From Paenibacillus sp. FJAT-26967 (GTDB lineage Bacteria > Bacillota > Bacilli > Paenibacillales > NBRC-103111): DNA of 64,000 nucleotides. How positions within the stretch are numbered: the stretch's first letter is position 1; each line of letters opens with the position of its first letter. The position numbers were made by a program, and so were the translations under genes. Positions 25,303 through 34,435 of this stretch are shown piece after piece. The notes beneath the pieces are model-generated. The model was not told the DNA's origin and searched no databases. It was given only the letters and a program-made list of their open reading frames with translations. The stretch covers positions 235,173 through 299,172 of the forward strand of contig NZ_LMXH01000005.1 in assembly GCF_001541095.1 (NCBI RefSeq), given 5' to 3'.

Positions 25303-26163
25303 ATGTCGACTGTAAATCAGGAACCTTATCGCGTTGGCGGTAAAAGCTTCACGGCTGTTGCAATTAACACGGCCGCCAAAGCGGGCGAATGGATCAAAAG
25401 CCGGCTGGGGGACATTCGTCAGGTACATGTAAAATATTCTCCGCATGACCTTGTAACCGAAGTGGACAAGGGGTCTGAGAAAATGATCAAGAATCTGATT
25501 ATGACTCATTTTCCGCACCATGCTTTTCTCGGGGAAGAAGGAGTAGAGCCAGGTCCGTTAGCTTCGGCTTCTGCACTTGAAAACGTAAGTGAAGCTGAGT
25601 ACTTGTGGATCGTGGATCCGGTGGATGGCACAACCAACTATGTGCACGGATTCCCTTTTTTCAGCGTATCGATTGCGCTGGCTTACAAGGGTGAGGTCAT
25701 TGTCGGCGTTGTCTATGATCCGATGCGCGATGAGCTCTTTGTTGCGGAGAAAGGGAAGGGTGCATACTTAAGAAGCGTCAAGCTGAATGTGTGCAGCCAG
25801 ATTTCACTCTCGGAGAGCTTAGTCGCTACAGGCTTCCCGGCGGACCGGAGCGGAGCTTTGGCTGTGAATATGGCAGGGATGACGGCCATTATCCCCAGGG
25901 TCCGCAACGTGCGCAACGCCGGCTCGGCTGCGCTTCACATGGCTTATGTGGCATCCGGACGGCTGACGGGCTTCTGGGAGATCGGACTGAACGCATGGGA
26001 TTTGGCGGCAGGGGCGCTGCTCGTTCAGGAGGCTGGCGGCAAGGTCACGGATACGGCCGGGAGCCCTTACACGCTCAGCGTACGCAACGTGATGGCTACG
26101 AATAGCAGCATCCACGACGAGATGCAGCAGGTGCTGCAGGAAGCCGGCGGCACGGGGCTGTAG
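25303..26163 (+). CDS. suhB: Inositol monophosphatase family protein
   Basis: A 286-residue magnesium-dependent, lithium-sensitive-type phosphatase. The metal-binding motifs are GEEG, then DPVDGTTN, and the late WDLAAGALLVQEAGG, in the family order. Likely substrates are inositol or related sugar phosphates; some relatives act on NADP or fructose-1,6-bisphosphate. ATG at 25303 has a weak site (GAGTGA). A TATAAT at 25271-25276 is the likely -10 box, though no good -35 is seen. The N-terminal 15 residues are an extra polar head. The symbol is given by similarity only. Confidence 0.85.
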   Translation: MSTVNQEPYRVGGKSFTAVAINTAAKAGEWIKSRLGDIRQVHVKYSPHDLVTEVDKGSEKMIKNLIMTHFPHHAFLGEEGVEPGPLASASALENVSEAEYLWIVDPVDGTTNYVHGFPFFSVSIALAYKGEVIVGVVYDPMRDELFVAEKGKGAYLRSVKLNVCSQISLSESLVATGFPADRSGALAVNMAGMTAIIPRVRNVRNAGSAALHMAYVASGRLTGFWEIGLNAWDLAAGALLVQEAGGKVTDTAGSPYTLSVRNVMATNSSIHDEMQQVLQEAGGTGL

Positions 26164-26452
26164 GCTGTTCACACGGGCTTCGCGTGATAGGCGGCAATAC
26201 GGAGGAAATGGATCATTTACAGGTAACTGTAATAGATGATCGGATTTTGCTGCTGATTAGCAGCCTGCCGACAGATATCGGATAGATGAAATCGCCCGGC
26301 CTCGTAAGATCACATCGCAGGAGAGCCCGGCTGCTGTAGAAACCACCTGCATGACAGACCCCGAATGTGAGCCTTCGGGGTCTATTTGTTTTTTTGTGTC
26401 CGACCAAGTAACATGACAACAGAGAGGTATGTTTGAGGGGGAACGGAAGAAT
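26164..26452 (+). other. Intergenic region with terminator
   Basis: No gene is visible. A perfect nine-pair hairpin GACCCCGAA/TTCGGGGTC at 26357-26382 is followed by TATTTGTTTTTTT and should end the phosphatase transcript. A smaller stem (GCTGCTGATTAGCAGC) lies near 26250-26265. Confidence 0.5.
26357..26395 (+). terminator. Rho-independent terminator
   Basis: Nine-pair perfect stem with an eight-base loop followed by a T-rich tract containing seven consecutive T. Confidence 0.85.
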
Positions 26453-27055
26453 ATGAAAAAATGGATTTATGTGCTCATCGGTCTTTGTCTCGCAGCGGGT
26501 ATTTATGCGGTTATCCGCGCGAATATAGATCCGACTTTAGCGCCTGACGATATCAAGCTGCGTACCCGTATCGTGCCTGCGGCAGAGGCGCCTCCGCAAA
26601 CGCCCGCATCTGAGTCTTACACGGCTCTGTATGAGGTGGAGCTGGAGAGTGCGGACGGTAAGGCGCTGGATCAGGGCGGATATACGTACAAGGTATACCC
26701 CGGTCTGGATAACGCGGAGATTGTGGCTGCGGAGGCGGCTCCGGATGTGATCAAGAACGGGCACAAGCCCGAGAATTATACGTTTGGCGGAGAAGACGCC
26801 AATACGCTGAATCCGGCTAAGGAGATGCTGGAGCGTATAACCGGAGCGGCCACAAGCACGGAGGAAGCCAAGCGGGCGGGGATGGCGTCGGGTTTTATCT
26901 ACAAGGGGGCCGATTTCCCGGCTAAAGTGCGTTATTACATCAAGGAGCGAGACCCTGTCAAACAGGAAAGCCGCTCCTACGTCCTTTTCTCGTATCACGA
27001 GGTGAAGTGGGGCAAGGACGTAAGCTGGGTCAAGGCTGTGAAGCTGGCGCCGTAA
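26453..27055 (+). CDS. Membrane-anchored hypothetical protein
   Basis: A 200-residue protein with an N-terminal membrane anchor or signal peptide (about residues 4-21, YVLIGLCLAAGIYAVI) and an extracellular domain that I do not recognise. The domain has two beta-rich parts (YTALYEVELESADGK and VRYYIKERDP...YVLFSYHEVKWG). ATG at 26453 is preceded by GAGGGGGAACGGAAG, so the ATG at 26429 upstream is not needed. It is a single-gene transcript closed by the terminator at 27157-27196. Confidence 0.75.
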   Translation: MKKWIYVLIGLCLAAGIYAVIRANIDPTLAPDDIKLRTRIVPAAEAPPQTPASESYTALYEVELESADGKALDQGGYTYKVYPGLDNAEIVAAEAAPDVIKNGHKPENYTFGGEDANTLNPAKEMLERITGAATSTEEAKRAGMASGFIYKGADFPAKVRYYIKERDPVKQESRSYVLFSYHEVKWGKDVSWVKAVKLAP

Positions 27056-27156
27056 CTTTGATTTGCGGGCCCGGTATTCATCGAATATTCCTGGCTGTTC
27101 TGCAAGCAATCAAAGGCAGCGAGCTTGCTTGCGGGCTTTGTCTGCATGGTCAAACT

Positions 27157-27196
27157 AAGAATCCCCTATCGGGATAACTTCCGATAGGGGATTCTT
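27157..27196 (+). terminator. Strong hairpin terminator
   Basis: AAGAATCCCCTATCGG pairs perfectly with CCGATAGGGGATTCTT around an eight-base loop. The T-tract is short (TTCTTGCCGTTGTT), but the long stem makes it a likely two-way stop signal. Confidence 0.75.
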
Positions 27197-27419
27197 GCCG
27201 TTGTTGATCTGAGACTTTTCGCCGCGTAGAGGAGTCAAGCCGGCAGGGCCGATAAAAGGATGAAACGGAGGCCTTGCCTTGTACGAAGGCAGGGCGCCCG
27301 GCTCCCAGAAGCGGCATTGACAGGGAATCCCGCCCAGATGATTCCTTCTTCCCAAGGCTGTGCTGTCAGCAATTTGGGGGAGATCCTGCAAGTCCTCCTC
27401 TGTAAGAGGGGGCCCTTAG
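27197..27419. other. Intergenic region between convergent genes
   Basis: No supported gene. A small hairpin CCTCTTACAGAGG on the minus strand near 27396-27410 may end the AraC transcript. Nothing else is recognisable. Confidence 0.35.
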
Positions 27420-28322
27420 CTACTCCGCTTCAGCATGTTCTTCGGGCTGCTCCAGAGACCCCAGCTTCCCGTCCCGGTATTCACGGGGAGATAGGCCCAT
27501 CCGTGACCGGAACGTACGATGGAAGTACGAATAGCTGTGGAAGCCGCACGATTCCGAAGCCTGCTCGAGCGTCATGGCTCCGAAGCGGATACGCTCGCAA
27601 GCCATGGAGATCCTGACTTCGATCGCATAGTCCATCACGGATTGGCCGAATGTTTCCCGGAATAAGTGTCCGGCTCTTGAGGCGCTGAGTCCCACATGCT
27701 CAGCCAAATCATTGAGCGTGAATGCCTCGGGGGCATTCTGCTCGATGTACGTCTTCATCCGCTGCACGATATAAGAGAAGCGGGGTTTCTGGGGGAATGA
27801 TTCGAGATCGGCGAGGTCCCCGATGACACGGTCCAGTGACAGGCAGAGAGCACGCACCAAATAATCTCCAATTTCCTGGAGATTGTCATGCAGGCGGCGC
27901 TTTTCCCGGAAAATTTCGCGCCATAAATTCAGCCAGCTATCGTCAAGTCCCACACGGATAATGCCGGGCCGCTCCAATCGGGACCACCACTCATCCATCC
28001 AGCTCCCCGCACACATGAGATAATAATCCCCGCTGAAGATTGTGTCTTCGGAAGGTTTTTTAACGCCGGATTGAGCAGGCAATCCGCCGATGCGAAGCTC
28101 GTAAGCGTCTCCCGGGCTGTAGAGCAGCAGGTCTCCGGGTTCCGCGGTTACGTAACGGTCGTTCTGCCAAACCTGGCAGGTCCCCTCGGTTTGAAGGCGC
28201 AGTAAATAATACGCGATACCCTCGCGCTGATTCGAAACGAACGGTTTACGGTGAACTGAATAGCCGGCCGAGAGAATTCGGACCTTGGGGTCCTCTCCTG
28301 TCTGGCCTTGTCTTCTTATCAC
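27420..28322 (-). CDS. AraC family transcriptional regulator
   Basis: A 300-residue regulator with an N-terminal cupin-like sensing domain (about residues 20-110, TEGTCQVWQNDRYVTAEPGDLLLYSPGD read in parts) and a C-terminal double helix-turn-helix (about residues 195-290, FTLNDLAEHVGLSASRAGHL and the second helix CGFHSYSYFHRTFRSRMG). Such proteins commonly sense a sugar. It is transcribed away from the sugar isomerase gene at 28491, so it probably controls that gene. The GTG start at 28322 lies ten bases after AAAGGA. Confidence 0.88.
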   Translation of the reverse strand: MIRRQGQTGEDPKVRILSAGYSVHRKPFVSNQREGIAYYLLRLQTEGTCQVWQNDRYVTAEPGDLLLYSPGDAYELRIGGLPAQSGVKKPSEDTIFSGDYYLMCAGSWMDEWWSRLERPGIIRVGLDDSWLNLWREIFREKRRLHDNLQEIGDYLVRALCLSLDRVIGDLADLESFPQKPRFSYIVQRMKTYIEQNAPEAFTLNDLAEHVGLSASRAGHLFRETFGQSVMDYAIEVRISMACERIRFGAMTLEQASESCGFHSYSYFHRTFRSRMGLSPREYRDGKLGSLEQPEEHAEAE

Positions 28323-28343
28323 AGGTCATCTGTCCTTTTAAAT

Positions 28344-28357
28344 AATTTAGCTAAATT
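28344..28357. promoter_or_regulatory. 14-bp palindrome between divergent genes
   Basis: AATTTAGCTAAATT is a perfect palindrome just upstream of the AraC gene start in the 168-base divergent intergenic region. It could be an operator for either gene; AraC-type proteins more often use direct repeats, so the link is tentative. Confidence 0.35.
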
Positions 28358-28490
28358 GTTCATGTTCTGCATGGATCATTCATTCCCATTATAAACGAGA
28401 GATGGTAACAATAGAAGGAGAGGTTTTAACCAGGGAAGCGTTTACCGCATCCCGCAATTTCATTCGCGGAGCAGAGGAAAGGGGATTCAT

Positions 28491-29249
28491 ATGTCTACAA
28501 TCGGAATTGGCGTGCAGCTGTATACTCTTCGCTCAGAGGGAAGTAAGGATTTTAAAGGGATGCTGCGCAAAGTCGCGGAGCTTGGATACGAAGGTGTGGA
28601 ATTTGCAGGATATGGGGGTCTGGAACCTCAGGAGCTGAAAGAACTTCTACAACAGCTGGGTCTGACTGCTATCGGGAGTCACGTAGGAATCCCGCGCCTG
28701 AAGGAGAACTTGCAGGAAGAAATCGAGATGAATGCGGCAATCGGCAGCAAATATGTAGCATGTCCCGGATGGTTTAAAGAAGGAAGGACGCAAGACGAGT
28801 TTCTTGAAGTCGTACAAATTCTCCAACATAGCAGCCGCCGGTTCGCTGAGCACGGCATCGCATTCGGTTACCATAACCACTCCTTTGAATTCGAGGAAAG
28901 AATGGGCGAGGAGACCTTATTCGACGCTTTCTTCTCTGCTCTTCCTCCTGAGGAGCTGTTTGTCGAGTTGGACGTATGCTGGGCGCATAACGCGGGGCTT
29001 GACCCGGTCGATGTTATGAAGCAGTACGCCGGAAGAACGCCGCTTCTTCATGTCAAGGACCTCCGCAAAGAAGACGGTAAATTGCTCACGGTCGAGCTGG
29101 GCACGGGTGAGGTGGACCTCAAGCCGATCCTGGCCGCAGCACCTGAGACCGGCGTAAAATGGTTCATCGTGGAACAAGATGAATGCCAGAATCCGCCGTT
29201 TGACAGTATCGCGACAAGCAGAGAGTGGCTGCGCAGCAGCTACCGCTAA
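28491..29249 (+). CDS. Sugar phosphate isomerase/epimerase family protein
   Basis: A 252-residue TIM-barrel protein of the AP-endonuclease-2/xylose-isomerase-like superfamily (IolE/IolI type). Metal-binding residues are visible in GYHNHSFEFE, ELDVCWAHNAG (Asp and His), LLHVKD and the late FIVEQDE. Likely role is isomerisation or epimerisation in sugar or inositol breakdown. ATG at 28491 follows AGGAAAGGGG. It is divergent from the AraC gene and has its own terminator, so a simple sugar-inducible unit is likely. No transporter is adjacent. Confidence 0.85.
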   Translation: MSTIGIGVQLYTLRSEGSKDFKGMLRKVAELGYEGVEFAGYGGLEPQELKELLQQLGLTAIGSHVGIPRLKENLQEEIEMNAAIGSKYVACPGWFKEGRTQDEFLEVVQILQHSSRRFAEHGIAFGYHNHSFEFEERMGEETLFDAFFSALPPEELFVELDVCWAHNAGLDPVDVMKQYAGRTPLLHVKDLRKEDGKLLTVELGTGEVDLKPILAAAPETGVKWFIVEQDECQNPPFDSIATSREWLRSSYR

Positions 29250-29264
29250 ATTCATAATTCTGTA

Positions 29265-29297
29265 GAGAGTGCTCCGCTGGACGGAGTGCTCTTTTTT
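29265..29297 (+). terminator. Rho-independent terminator
   Basis: AGAGTGCTCCG pairs with CGGAGTGCTCT (two G-T wobbles) around CTGGA, followed by TTTTTT. Confidence 0.85.
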
Positions 29298-29381
29298 GTA
29301 TATGAAAAAAAGCCTGCATCCGCAATTCGAACCGGGAAAGTACTTTCCCGGGAAGGAAAATACTGCTACAATAACTTTGTC

Positions 29382-29416
29382 ATTGTAAACCACATAATTT
29401 TAAATTAGTTGACAAT
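29382..29416 (+). promoter_or_regulatory. BirA operator (biotin box) of bioB
   Basis: ATTGTAAAC at 29382-29390 and GTTGACAAT at 29408-29416 form the typical inverted repeat recognised by the biotin repressor BirA, with one mismatch between arms and a 17-base AT-rich spacer. It lies 50 bases upstream of bioB, over the likely promoter (TTGTCA at 29378-29383 and TAAATT at 29401-29406, 17 bases apart). Confidence 0.75.
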
Positions 29417-29466
29417 TGAATGATTTATGGAAATTTCGAATGAATATTAGAGAGGAAGCTGAACTT

Positions 29467-30489
29467 ATGAAATTAGAGGCAACAGATAAACGGGACACCA
29501 GTTCCGGCCATACGTATTGGAACCGGTTAGCAGATAAATCGCTGGCTGGAGAGCTGCTTACAGAGGAAGAGGCCTTGTCTGTGCTTCGGGCTGACGATGA
29601 TGAACTGCTGCCGCTGCTTCATGCTGCTTTCCGGGTCAGGAAACATTATTACGGACGCAAAGTGAAGCTCAACCTGATCATCAATGCCAAGAGCGGCCTT
29701 TGCCCGGAAGACTGCGGTTATTGCTCGCAATCTATTATATCGAAGGCGCCTATTACGAAGTACCCTTTGCTGGAGAAAGAAGTGCTTGTAGAAGGAGCGC
29801 GCAAGGCGATGAGCATGGAAGCCGGAACCTATTGTATCGTTGCAAGCGGCAGAGGACCGACTAACCGGGAACTGGATCAGGTGGTGGCGGCCGTGCAGAC
29901 GATCAAAGCCGAGATGCCGATGAAAATTTGCGCCTGTCTGGGAATCTTGACGGATGAGCAGGCGGCCAGGCTGCGGGAAGCAGGTGTTGACCGGTATAAC
30001 CATAATTTGAATACAAGCACATCGAATTTCTCCCGGATCACAACCACCCATACATACGATGATCGTGTCAAAACGGTAGAACAGGCCAAACTGGCGGGAA
30101 TGTCACCTTGTTCGGGCATCATTGCCGGAATGGGTGAAAGCGATGAAGAACTCGTCCAAATGGCATGCGCCCTCCGTGAGTTGGATGCGGATTCGATCCC
30201 TGTTAATTTCTTGAATCCGATCCCGGGGACGCCGCTTGCCGGTTACCGGCAGCTCACTCCGCGTAAATGCTTGAAGGTGCTGGCTTTGATGCGGTTTATT
30301 TGTCCCCGCAAAGAAATCCGTATTGCAGGCGGACGGGAAGTTAATTTGCGATCCTTGCAGCCACTGGGTCTCTATGCGGCGAATTCTATTTTCCTGGGTG
30401 ATTATTTGACGACAGAGGGCCAGGACTCAAGCGAAGACCATCATATGCTGGAAGACCTGGGTTTCGAAGTTGAACGGTGTGCATTATAG
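29467..30489 (+). CDS. bioB: Biotin synthase
   Basis: Radical SAM enzyme that inserts sulfur into dethiobiotin to make biotin. It has 340 residues, with the radical SAM cluster cysteines at 79, 83 and 86 (CPEDCGYC), the YNHNLNTS substrate segment and the NFLNPIPGTPL region intact. ATG at 29467 follows AGAGGA; the upstream in-frame TTG at 29416 overlaps the BirA box and is not a start. No other biotin genes are adjacent, so bioB is expressed alone here under biotin repression. Confidence 0.96.
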   Translation: MKLEATDKRDTSSGHTYWNRLADKSLAGELLTEEEALSVLRADDDELLPLLHAAFRVRKHYYGRKVKLNLIINAKSGLCPEDCGYCSQSIISKAPITKYPLLEKEVLVEGARKAMSMEAGTYCIVASGRGPTNRELDQVVAAVQTIKAEMPMKICACLGILTDEQAARLREAGVDRYNHNLNTSTSNFSRITTTHTYDDRVKTVEQAKLAGMSPCSGIIAGMGESDEELVQMACALRELDADSIPVNFLNPIPGTPLAGYRQLTPRKCLKVLALMRFICPRKEIRIAGGREVNLRSLQPLGLYAANSIFLGDYLTTEGQDSSEDHHMLEDLGFEVERCAL

Positions 30490-30592
30490 GCATATATCAT
30501 AGTGAACGGGACGACAGTTGGGACTATTTGACTGGAAAAAGAAGTGCAGGGACCTACCTGTGAAATAAAATATTATTTCCACGGCTCAGACT

Positions 30593-30624
30593 AGAGGGTA
30601 TACTTACAAGTATATCCTCTTTTG
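30593..30624 (+). terminator. Rho-independent terminator of bioB
   Basis: AGAGGGTATACTT pairs with AGTATATCCTCT around ACA, followed by TTTTG. Confidence 0.8.
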
Positions 30625-30653
30625 ACATATTGGGATGAAAGGAGAGAAGCATC

Positions 30654-32225
30654 ATGTATCAAGTACTGCTGGCTGATGATGAATATCTTGATCTGGAAGG
30701 ACTAAGAGCTTTTATTCCGTGGGAGCGACTCGGCCTTCATGTTGTGGGAGCGGTGAATAACGGATTCGATGCCGTCAAATTAATGGAGCAGGAGAAAGTA
30801 GATATTCTCGTAACCGACGTACGGATGCCGAGCATGACCGGACTTGAACTGGCACGGCAAGCGTTGGAGAAATATACCGATCTGCGGATTATTTTTGTGA
30901 GCGGACATCAGGATTTTGCCTATGTCAAAGAAGCCTTGTCTCTGAAAGCCTGCAGCTATGTCCTCAAACCGATGGATGACAGCGAAATGATTCAATCGCT
31001 GGAAGCCGTCATTCAGGATCTCGACCGTGATCAAAAGCGCCGTAAAACGGAGCGAGCCTTCGAGCAGATGAGGCCGATCGTTCATAACGAGTATGTATTT
31101 CGTTTACTGGAAGGCACGGCCGACCGTCAGGAACTGGACGAGCTGCTTGCCGAGGAAGGGTTAAAGCCGGTTAAGTTTCCAGTCAGAGCGGCTGTTCTGG
31201 AGACGGACGATTTGTCCTGGAAGCTCAATCCTTACACAGCTAAAGAACGGCAGGACATGTTGAATGATTTTGGCGGGAATCTGATCGATCTTTGCACCCC
31301 ACGCGGGATTAACCATACATGCCGTATCTCCAAGCAGAGGCTGGGCCTTCTGATTACGTCGGATGAGAGCGGTTACGAAATCTTGAAACAAGTCATTGAA
31401 CATGTGAAGTCGAACTTCCCTTTCACGATTACAATTGGGCTAGGCGGGGCGGCCGACAGTCCGACTGCTCTTCAGGAATCTTACCGCGAAGCTCTGACAG
31501 CCTTGGATACGAAGATGTTCTACGGCAAGGGCAAAATTCTTGAGTCCGGCGTCCTGAGGGATGAAGAAATCGCGGATGCCAAGCTGCTGGAGTATCGGCT
31601 CGATGCACTATTTGCAGCCACCGTTAACTACGATCTTGTCGCTATATATGACGAAATTGATCATCTGTTTAGTCTGGCCGTACGTCTGCGTTCCAGATTC
31701 ACGATCATAAACTTTGCAACTTATATTATCGTCAAACTGGATGGGTATCTGCAGTCGATGAACGAACAGTTCTTCTCTATGCTGGGCATGGAGCTTCAGA
31801 ATCTGGATATTATTCTCCAGTTCGAGACGATTGATGACATCCGGGATTGGCTGCGGCGCAAGCTGTTCGAGATTTCGGAGCGGCTGCGCATGAGTCAGCA
31901 GAATAAGAACCGTAAACTTATCCGGGATATGATGGATTATGTCAAAGAGAAGCTTGCGGACAATGTGACACTGCGGGATGTGGCCGACCGTTTTTCCTTT
32001 TCGCCTAATTATCTGGGTCATGTCTTCAAAGAAGAAACCGGCCAGAATTTCAGTGATTTTGTGATCTCTCTAAGAATGGAAAAAGCGAAGGAACTTCTCG
32101 GTGATCCGACCCTCAAAATTTATGAAGTGGCCGACCGGATCGGCTACCGGTACCTGCCGTATTTTAGCAGGCAGTTCAAAGAGACATTCGGAATGACGCC
32201 CATGCAGTACAGACGTAATCATTAG
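30654..32225 (+). CDS. yesN: YesN-type response regulator with AraC output domain
   Basis: A 523-residue response regulator. Residues 1-120 are the receiver domain with acidic pocket Asp8-Asp9, phosphorylation site Asp55 (VTDVRMP), Ser83 and Lys105. The middle section (about 130-400) is the variable linker of this class. Residues about 420-523 are the AraC-type double helix-turn-helix (LRDVADRFSFSPNYLGHVF, then YEVADRIGYRYLPYFSRQF). Such regulators switch on sugar ABC transporters. ATG at 30654 follows AAAGGAGAGAAGC. It is followed 26 bases later by its kinase gene. Confidence 0.93.
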   Translation: MYQVLLADDEYLDLEGLRAFIPWERLGLHVVGAVNNGFDAVKLMEQEKVDILVTDVRMPSMTGLELARQALEKYTDLRIIFVSGHQDFAYVKEALSLKACSYVLKPMDDSEMIQSLEAVIQDLDRDQKRRKTERAFEQMRPIVHNEYVFRLLEGTADRQELDELLAEEGLKPVKFPVRAAVLETDDLSWKLNPYTAKERQDMLNDFGGNLIDLCTPRGINHTCRISKQRLGLLITSDESGYEILKQVIEHVKSNFPFTITIGLGGAADSPTALQESYREALTALDTKMFYGKGKILESGVLRDEEIADAKLLEYRLDALFAATVNYDLVAIYDEIDHLFSLAVRLRSRFTIINFATYIIVKLDGYLQSMNEQFFSMLGMELQNLDIILQFETIDDIRDWLRRKLFEISERLRMSQQNKNRKLIRDMMDYVKEKLADNVTLRDVADRFSFSPNYLGHVFKEETGQNFSDFVISLRMEKAKELLGDPTLKIYEVADRIGYRYLPYFSRQFKETFGMTPMQYRRNH

Positions 32226-32251
32226 CGGATGGAAGGGTAGGGTGTTATCGG

Positions 32252-34012
32252 GTGAAACCGGCTAAAAGACAGCGGTTTGTTCCGCTATCCTATAAATTGA
32301 TGCTGTCCTATATGTTGTGCATTCTCGTACCCGTTATCGTAGTGGGCTCTTTCTCCGTCTCTACTCTGGTGAAATCCATGCGTCAGCAAGCGGAGAATAA
32401 TGTTCAGGGTACACTCAGGCAGATTAAGGATAATATTTTATACAAAATACAGGATACCAATCGGCTGTCATCTATGATTTACTATGATGAAACGCTTGCC
32501 CGGCATTTGAGAAACTATGAAGAGGGCTGGGTAAAGTACGACGCGACTATTAATTATTTGCAGCCCAAATTTCTTCAGACCGTCCAATCTACAGACCGCA
32601 ATATCTGGTTGTCTGTTTATTTGCAGAACGGGACGATCGGTGAAGTGTATTCCAATCATGAGAATAGCGATCCTCTGCAATCGATAACCAATACGTATGA
32701 TATCTACCACATGAGCCGGATCAAACAAGAGCAGTGGTATTTGGACTATCCTTCCAAGGAACAATACGGCAAGACGATGCAGTGGAGACAGATACTCGAT
32801 GACGATAAGCACGAAAGAATTTCACTGCTGCGGAGAATGGTTGACGTATCCAACTATGCTTTGAAAGAAATCGGCTTTATACGCATCGTCGTCAATAAGA
32901 ATGAGTTGTTTGACAGTGTGGATTTCAGTAAGATCGGTGAAGGAAGCGCTATTTATATTGTAGGTAAAGATGAAGAAATCATTCATTCCTCTACGGCGCT
33001 AGACAGCATGAAGGGGAAGAAGTGGAACAACGCTTGGGCAGACAATCATCTCGTCATCCGGGAACCGTTAGCCAGCCTGGATTGGAGTCTGGTTACTCTG
33101 GTGCCGACGAATGTGATGGAGCGGGATGCGGCGAAGGTGCTTCAGCTAACGATCATCGTATGCCTGATCGCTGTTCTCGTTATTTTCTTTGTGGGATGGA
33201 TGTTCGCGAGATTCTTCTCCAAGAGAGTAAAGAAAATCGTATCGGTGCTGGAAGCTTTTCGCGAAGGGGAGTTCCGTAAGCGGATGGCCTACGAGGGACG
33301 GGATGAATTCGGCCAGATTGCGGTGGCTTTGAACGATATGGGCCAGCATACCGAGGGATTAATCCGGGAGGTCTATCTGACCAATATCCAGAAGAAAGAA
33401 GCGGAACTGGAATCATTGCAGGCCCAGATCAACCCGCACTTCTTGTATAACACCTTGTCGTCTATCAGCCGTCTGGCCCGGTTTGGTGATATCGATAAAC
33501 TGCACAGGATGGTAATCGGACTTGCCAAGTTTTACAGGCTTACATTGAATGACGGAAGAACGTTTATACCGCTGAGCAAAGAACTTGAGCAGGCGCAGGC
33601 TTATGTGGATATTCAGACTATCAAATACGGGGACCGCCTCGAAGTGCTGTTCGATATCAAGCCGGAAGTGTACGGCTACGATACAGTGAAACTCATTGTG
33701 CAGCCTTTTATTGAGAATGCTCTGCAGCACGCATGGTGCGGGGATCAGATTTGTATCCGTATCACAGGTGAAATACAGGACGAGGCTGTCGTCCTCAAAA
33801 TTATCGACGACGGAGTCGGTATCCAGCCCGACCGGCTCCGCCGTATGTTCAATCCGCTGGCGCAAGAGGAGATAGGCTACGGCATTCGCAACGTGGACCA
33901 GAGGATCAAACTTCATTTTGGCAAAATTTACGGCATCACGGTAGCCAGCCGTCCTGGTATGGGTACTGCCGTGATGATTAAGGTGCCGATGTATAAGCAT
34001 AAGAAGATATGA
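32252..34012 (+). CDS. yesM: YesM-type sensor histidine kinase
   Basis: A 586-residue membrane sensor kinase, partner of the regulator before it. Membrane helices lie at about residues 14-36 and 297-318, with a large extracellular sensing domain between. A HAMP segment follows, then the LytS/YesM-type kinase core with phosphorylated His396 in INPHFLYNTL and the ATP-binding segments IIDDGVGIQPD and YGIRNVDQRI. The GTG at 32252 follows AGGGTAGGG. The usual sugar-transporter operon is not adjacent on either side, so the target genes must lie elsewhere. Confidence 0.92.
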   Translation: MKPAKRQRFVPLSYKLMLSYMLCILVPVIVVGSFSVSTLVKSMRQQAENNVQGTLRQIKDNILYKIQDTNRLSSMIYYDETLARHLRNYEEGWVKYDATINYLQPKFLQTVQSTDRNIWLSVYLQNGTIGEVYSNHENSDPLQSITNTYDIYHMSRIKQEQWYLDYPSKEQYGKTMQWRQILDDDKHERISLLRRMVDVSNYALKEIGFIRIVVNKNELFDSVDFSKIGEGSAIYIVGKDEEIIHSSTALDSMKGKKWNNAWADNHLVIREPLASLDWSLVTLVPTNVMERDAAKVLQLTIIVCLIAVLVIFFVGWMFARFFSKRVKKIVSVLEAFREGEFRKRMAYEGRDEFGQIAVALNDMGQHTEGLIREVYLTNIQKKEAELESLQAQINPHFLYNTLSSISRLARFGDIDKLHRMVIGLAKFYRLTLNDGRTFIPLSKELEQAQAYVDIQTIKYGDRLEVLFDIKPEVYGYDTVKLIVQPFIENALQHAWCGDQICIRITGEIQDEAVVLKIIDDGVGIQPDRLRRMFNPLAQEEIGYGIRNVDQRIKLHFGKIYGITVASRPGMGTAVMIKVPMYKHKKI

Positions 34013-34030
34013 TCGGCTTGTGAAAGATGA

Positions 34031-34066
34031 AAAATCCCGTCTGCTGAGCAGTACGGGATTTTTTTG
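34031..34066 (+). terminator. Rho-independent terminator of the yesN-yesM unit
   Basis: AAATCCCGT pairs with ACGGGATTT around a 12-base loop, within a run of seven T residues. Confidence 0.85.
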
Positions 34067-34147
34067 TATGTTATTTTTTATTGTCAGTGGATAGTAAAAA
34101 ATGTAAAATTAATTAAAGGCATTAACAAAATTGGAGGAAATCCGAGA

Positions 34148-34435
34148 ATGAAAAATCTAATTATCAGCCTTTCCTTATGCACAGTCGTGGCGGTCGAATC
34201 ACTTGGTCTTCAGGCAAGGCACTCGGATACAGCAGAATACGATTAAATAGTGGAGTTTCAAAGAGAAACGATTCCCACTCTCGAAGAAGCCATTAAGAAA
34301 AAATTCCCCAAGCAAGCAATTACATCCGAGAATGAAGTCCCAGCTGGCAGTGATTCCAATCAGCCCAGTGAGATATTCGACTATTATTTCTATAATAAAA
34401 AACAAGGTTCACAAGAGGATGATCCCAGGGGCTAA
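34148..34435 (+). pseudogene. Small exported-protein gene interrupted by an in-frame stop
   Basis: An ATG at 34148 behind TTGGAGG opens a signal-peptide-like reading frame (starting MKNLIISLSLCTVVAV) that stops at TAA 34244-34246 after 32 codons. The same frame continues without further stops for 62 codons to TAA at 34433-34435, with a plausible soluble sequence (TIPTLEEAIKKKF, EIFDYYFYNKK). The simplest reading is a 95-codon secreted protein gene broken by a nonsense mutation. Alternatively two small proteins are made, the second from GTG 34250. I do not recognise the family. Confidence 0.5.

Noticed and set aside
30622..30627. TTGACA as a -35 box of yesN
   Set aside because: Only about 25 bases separate it from the start codon, leaving no room for a -10 box and ribosome binding site.
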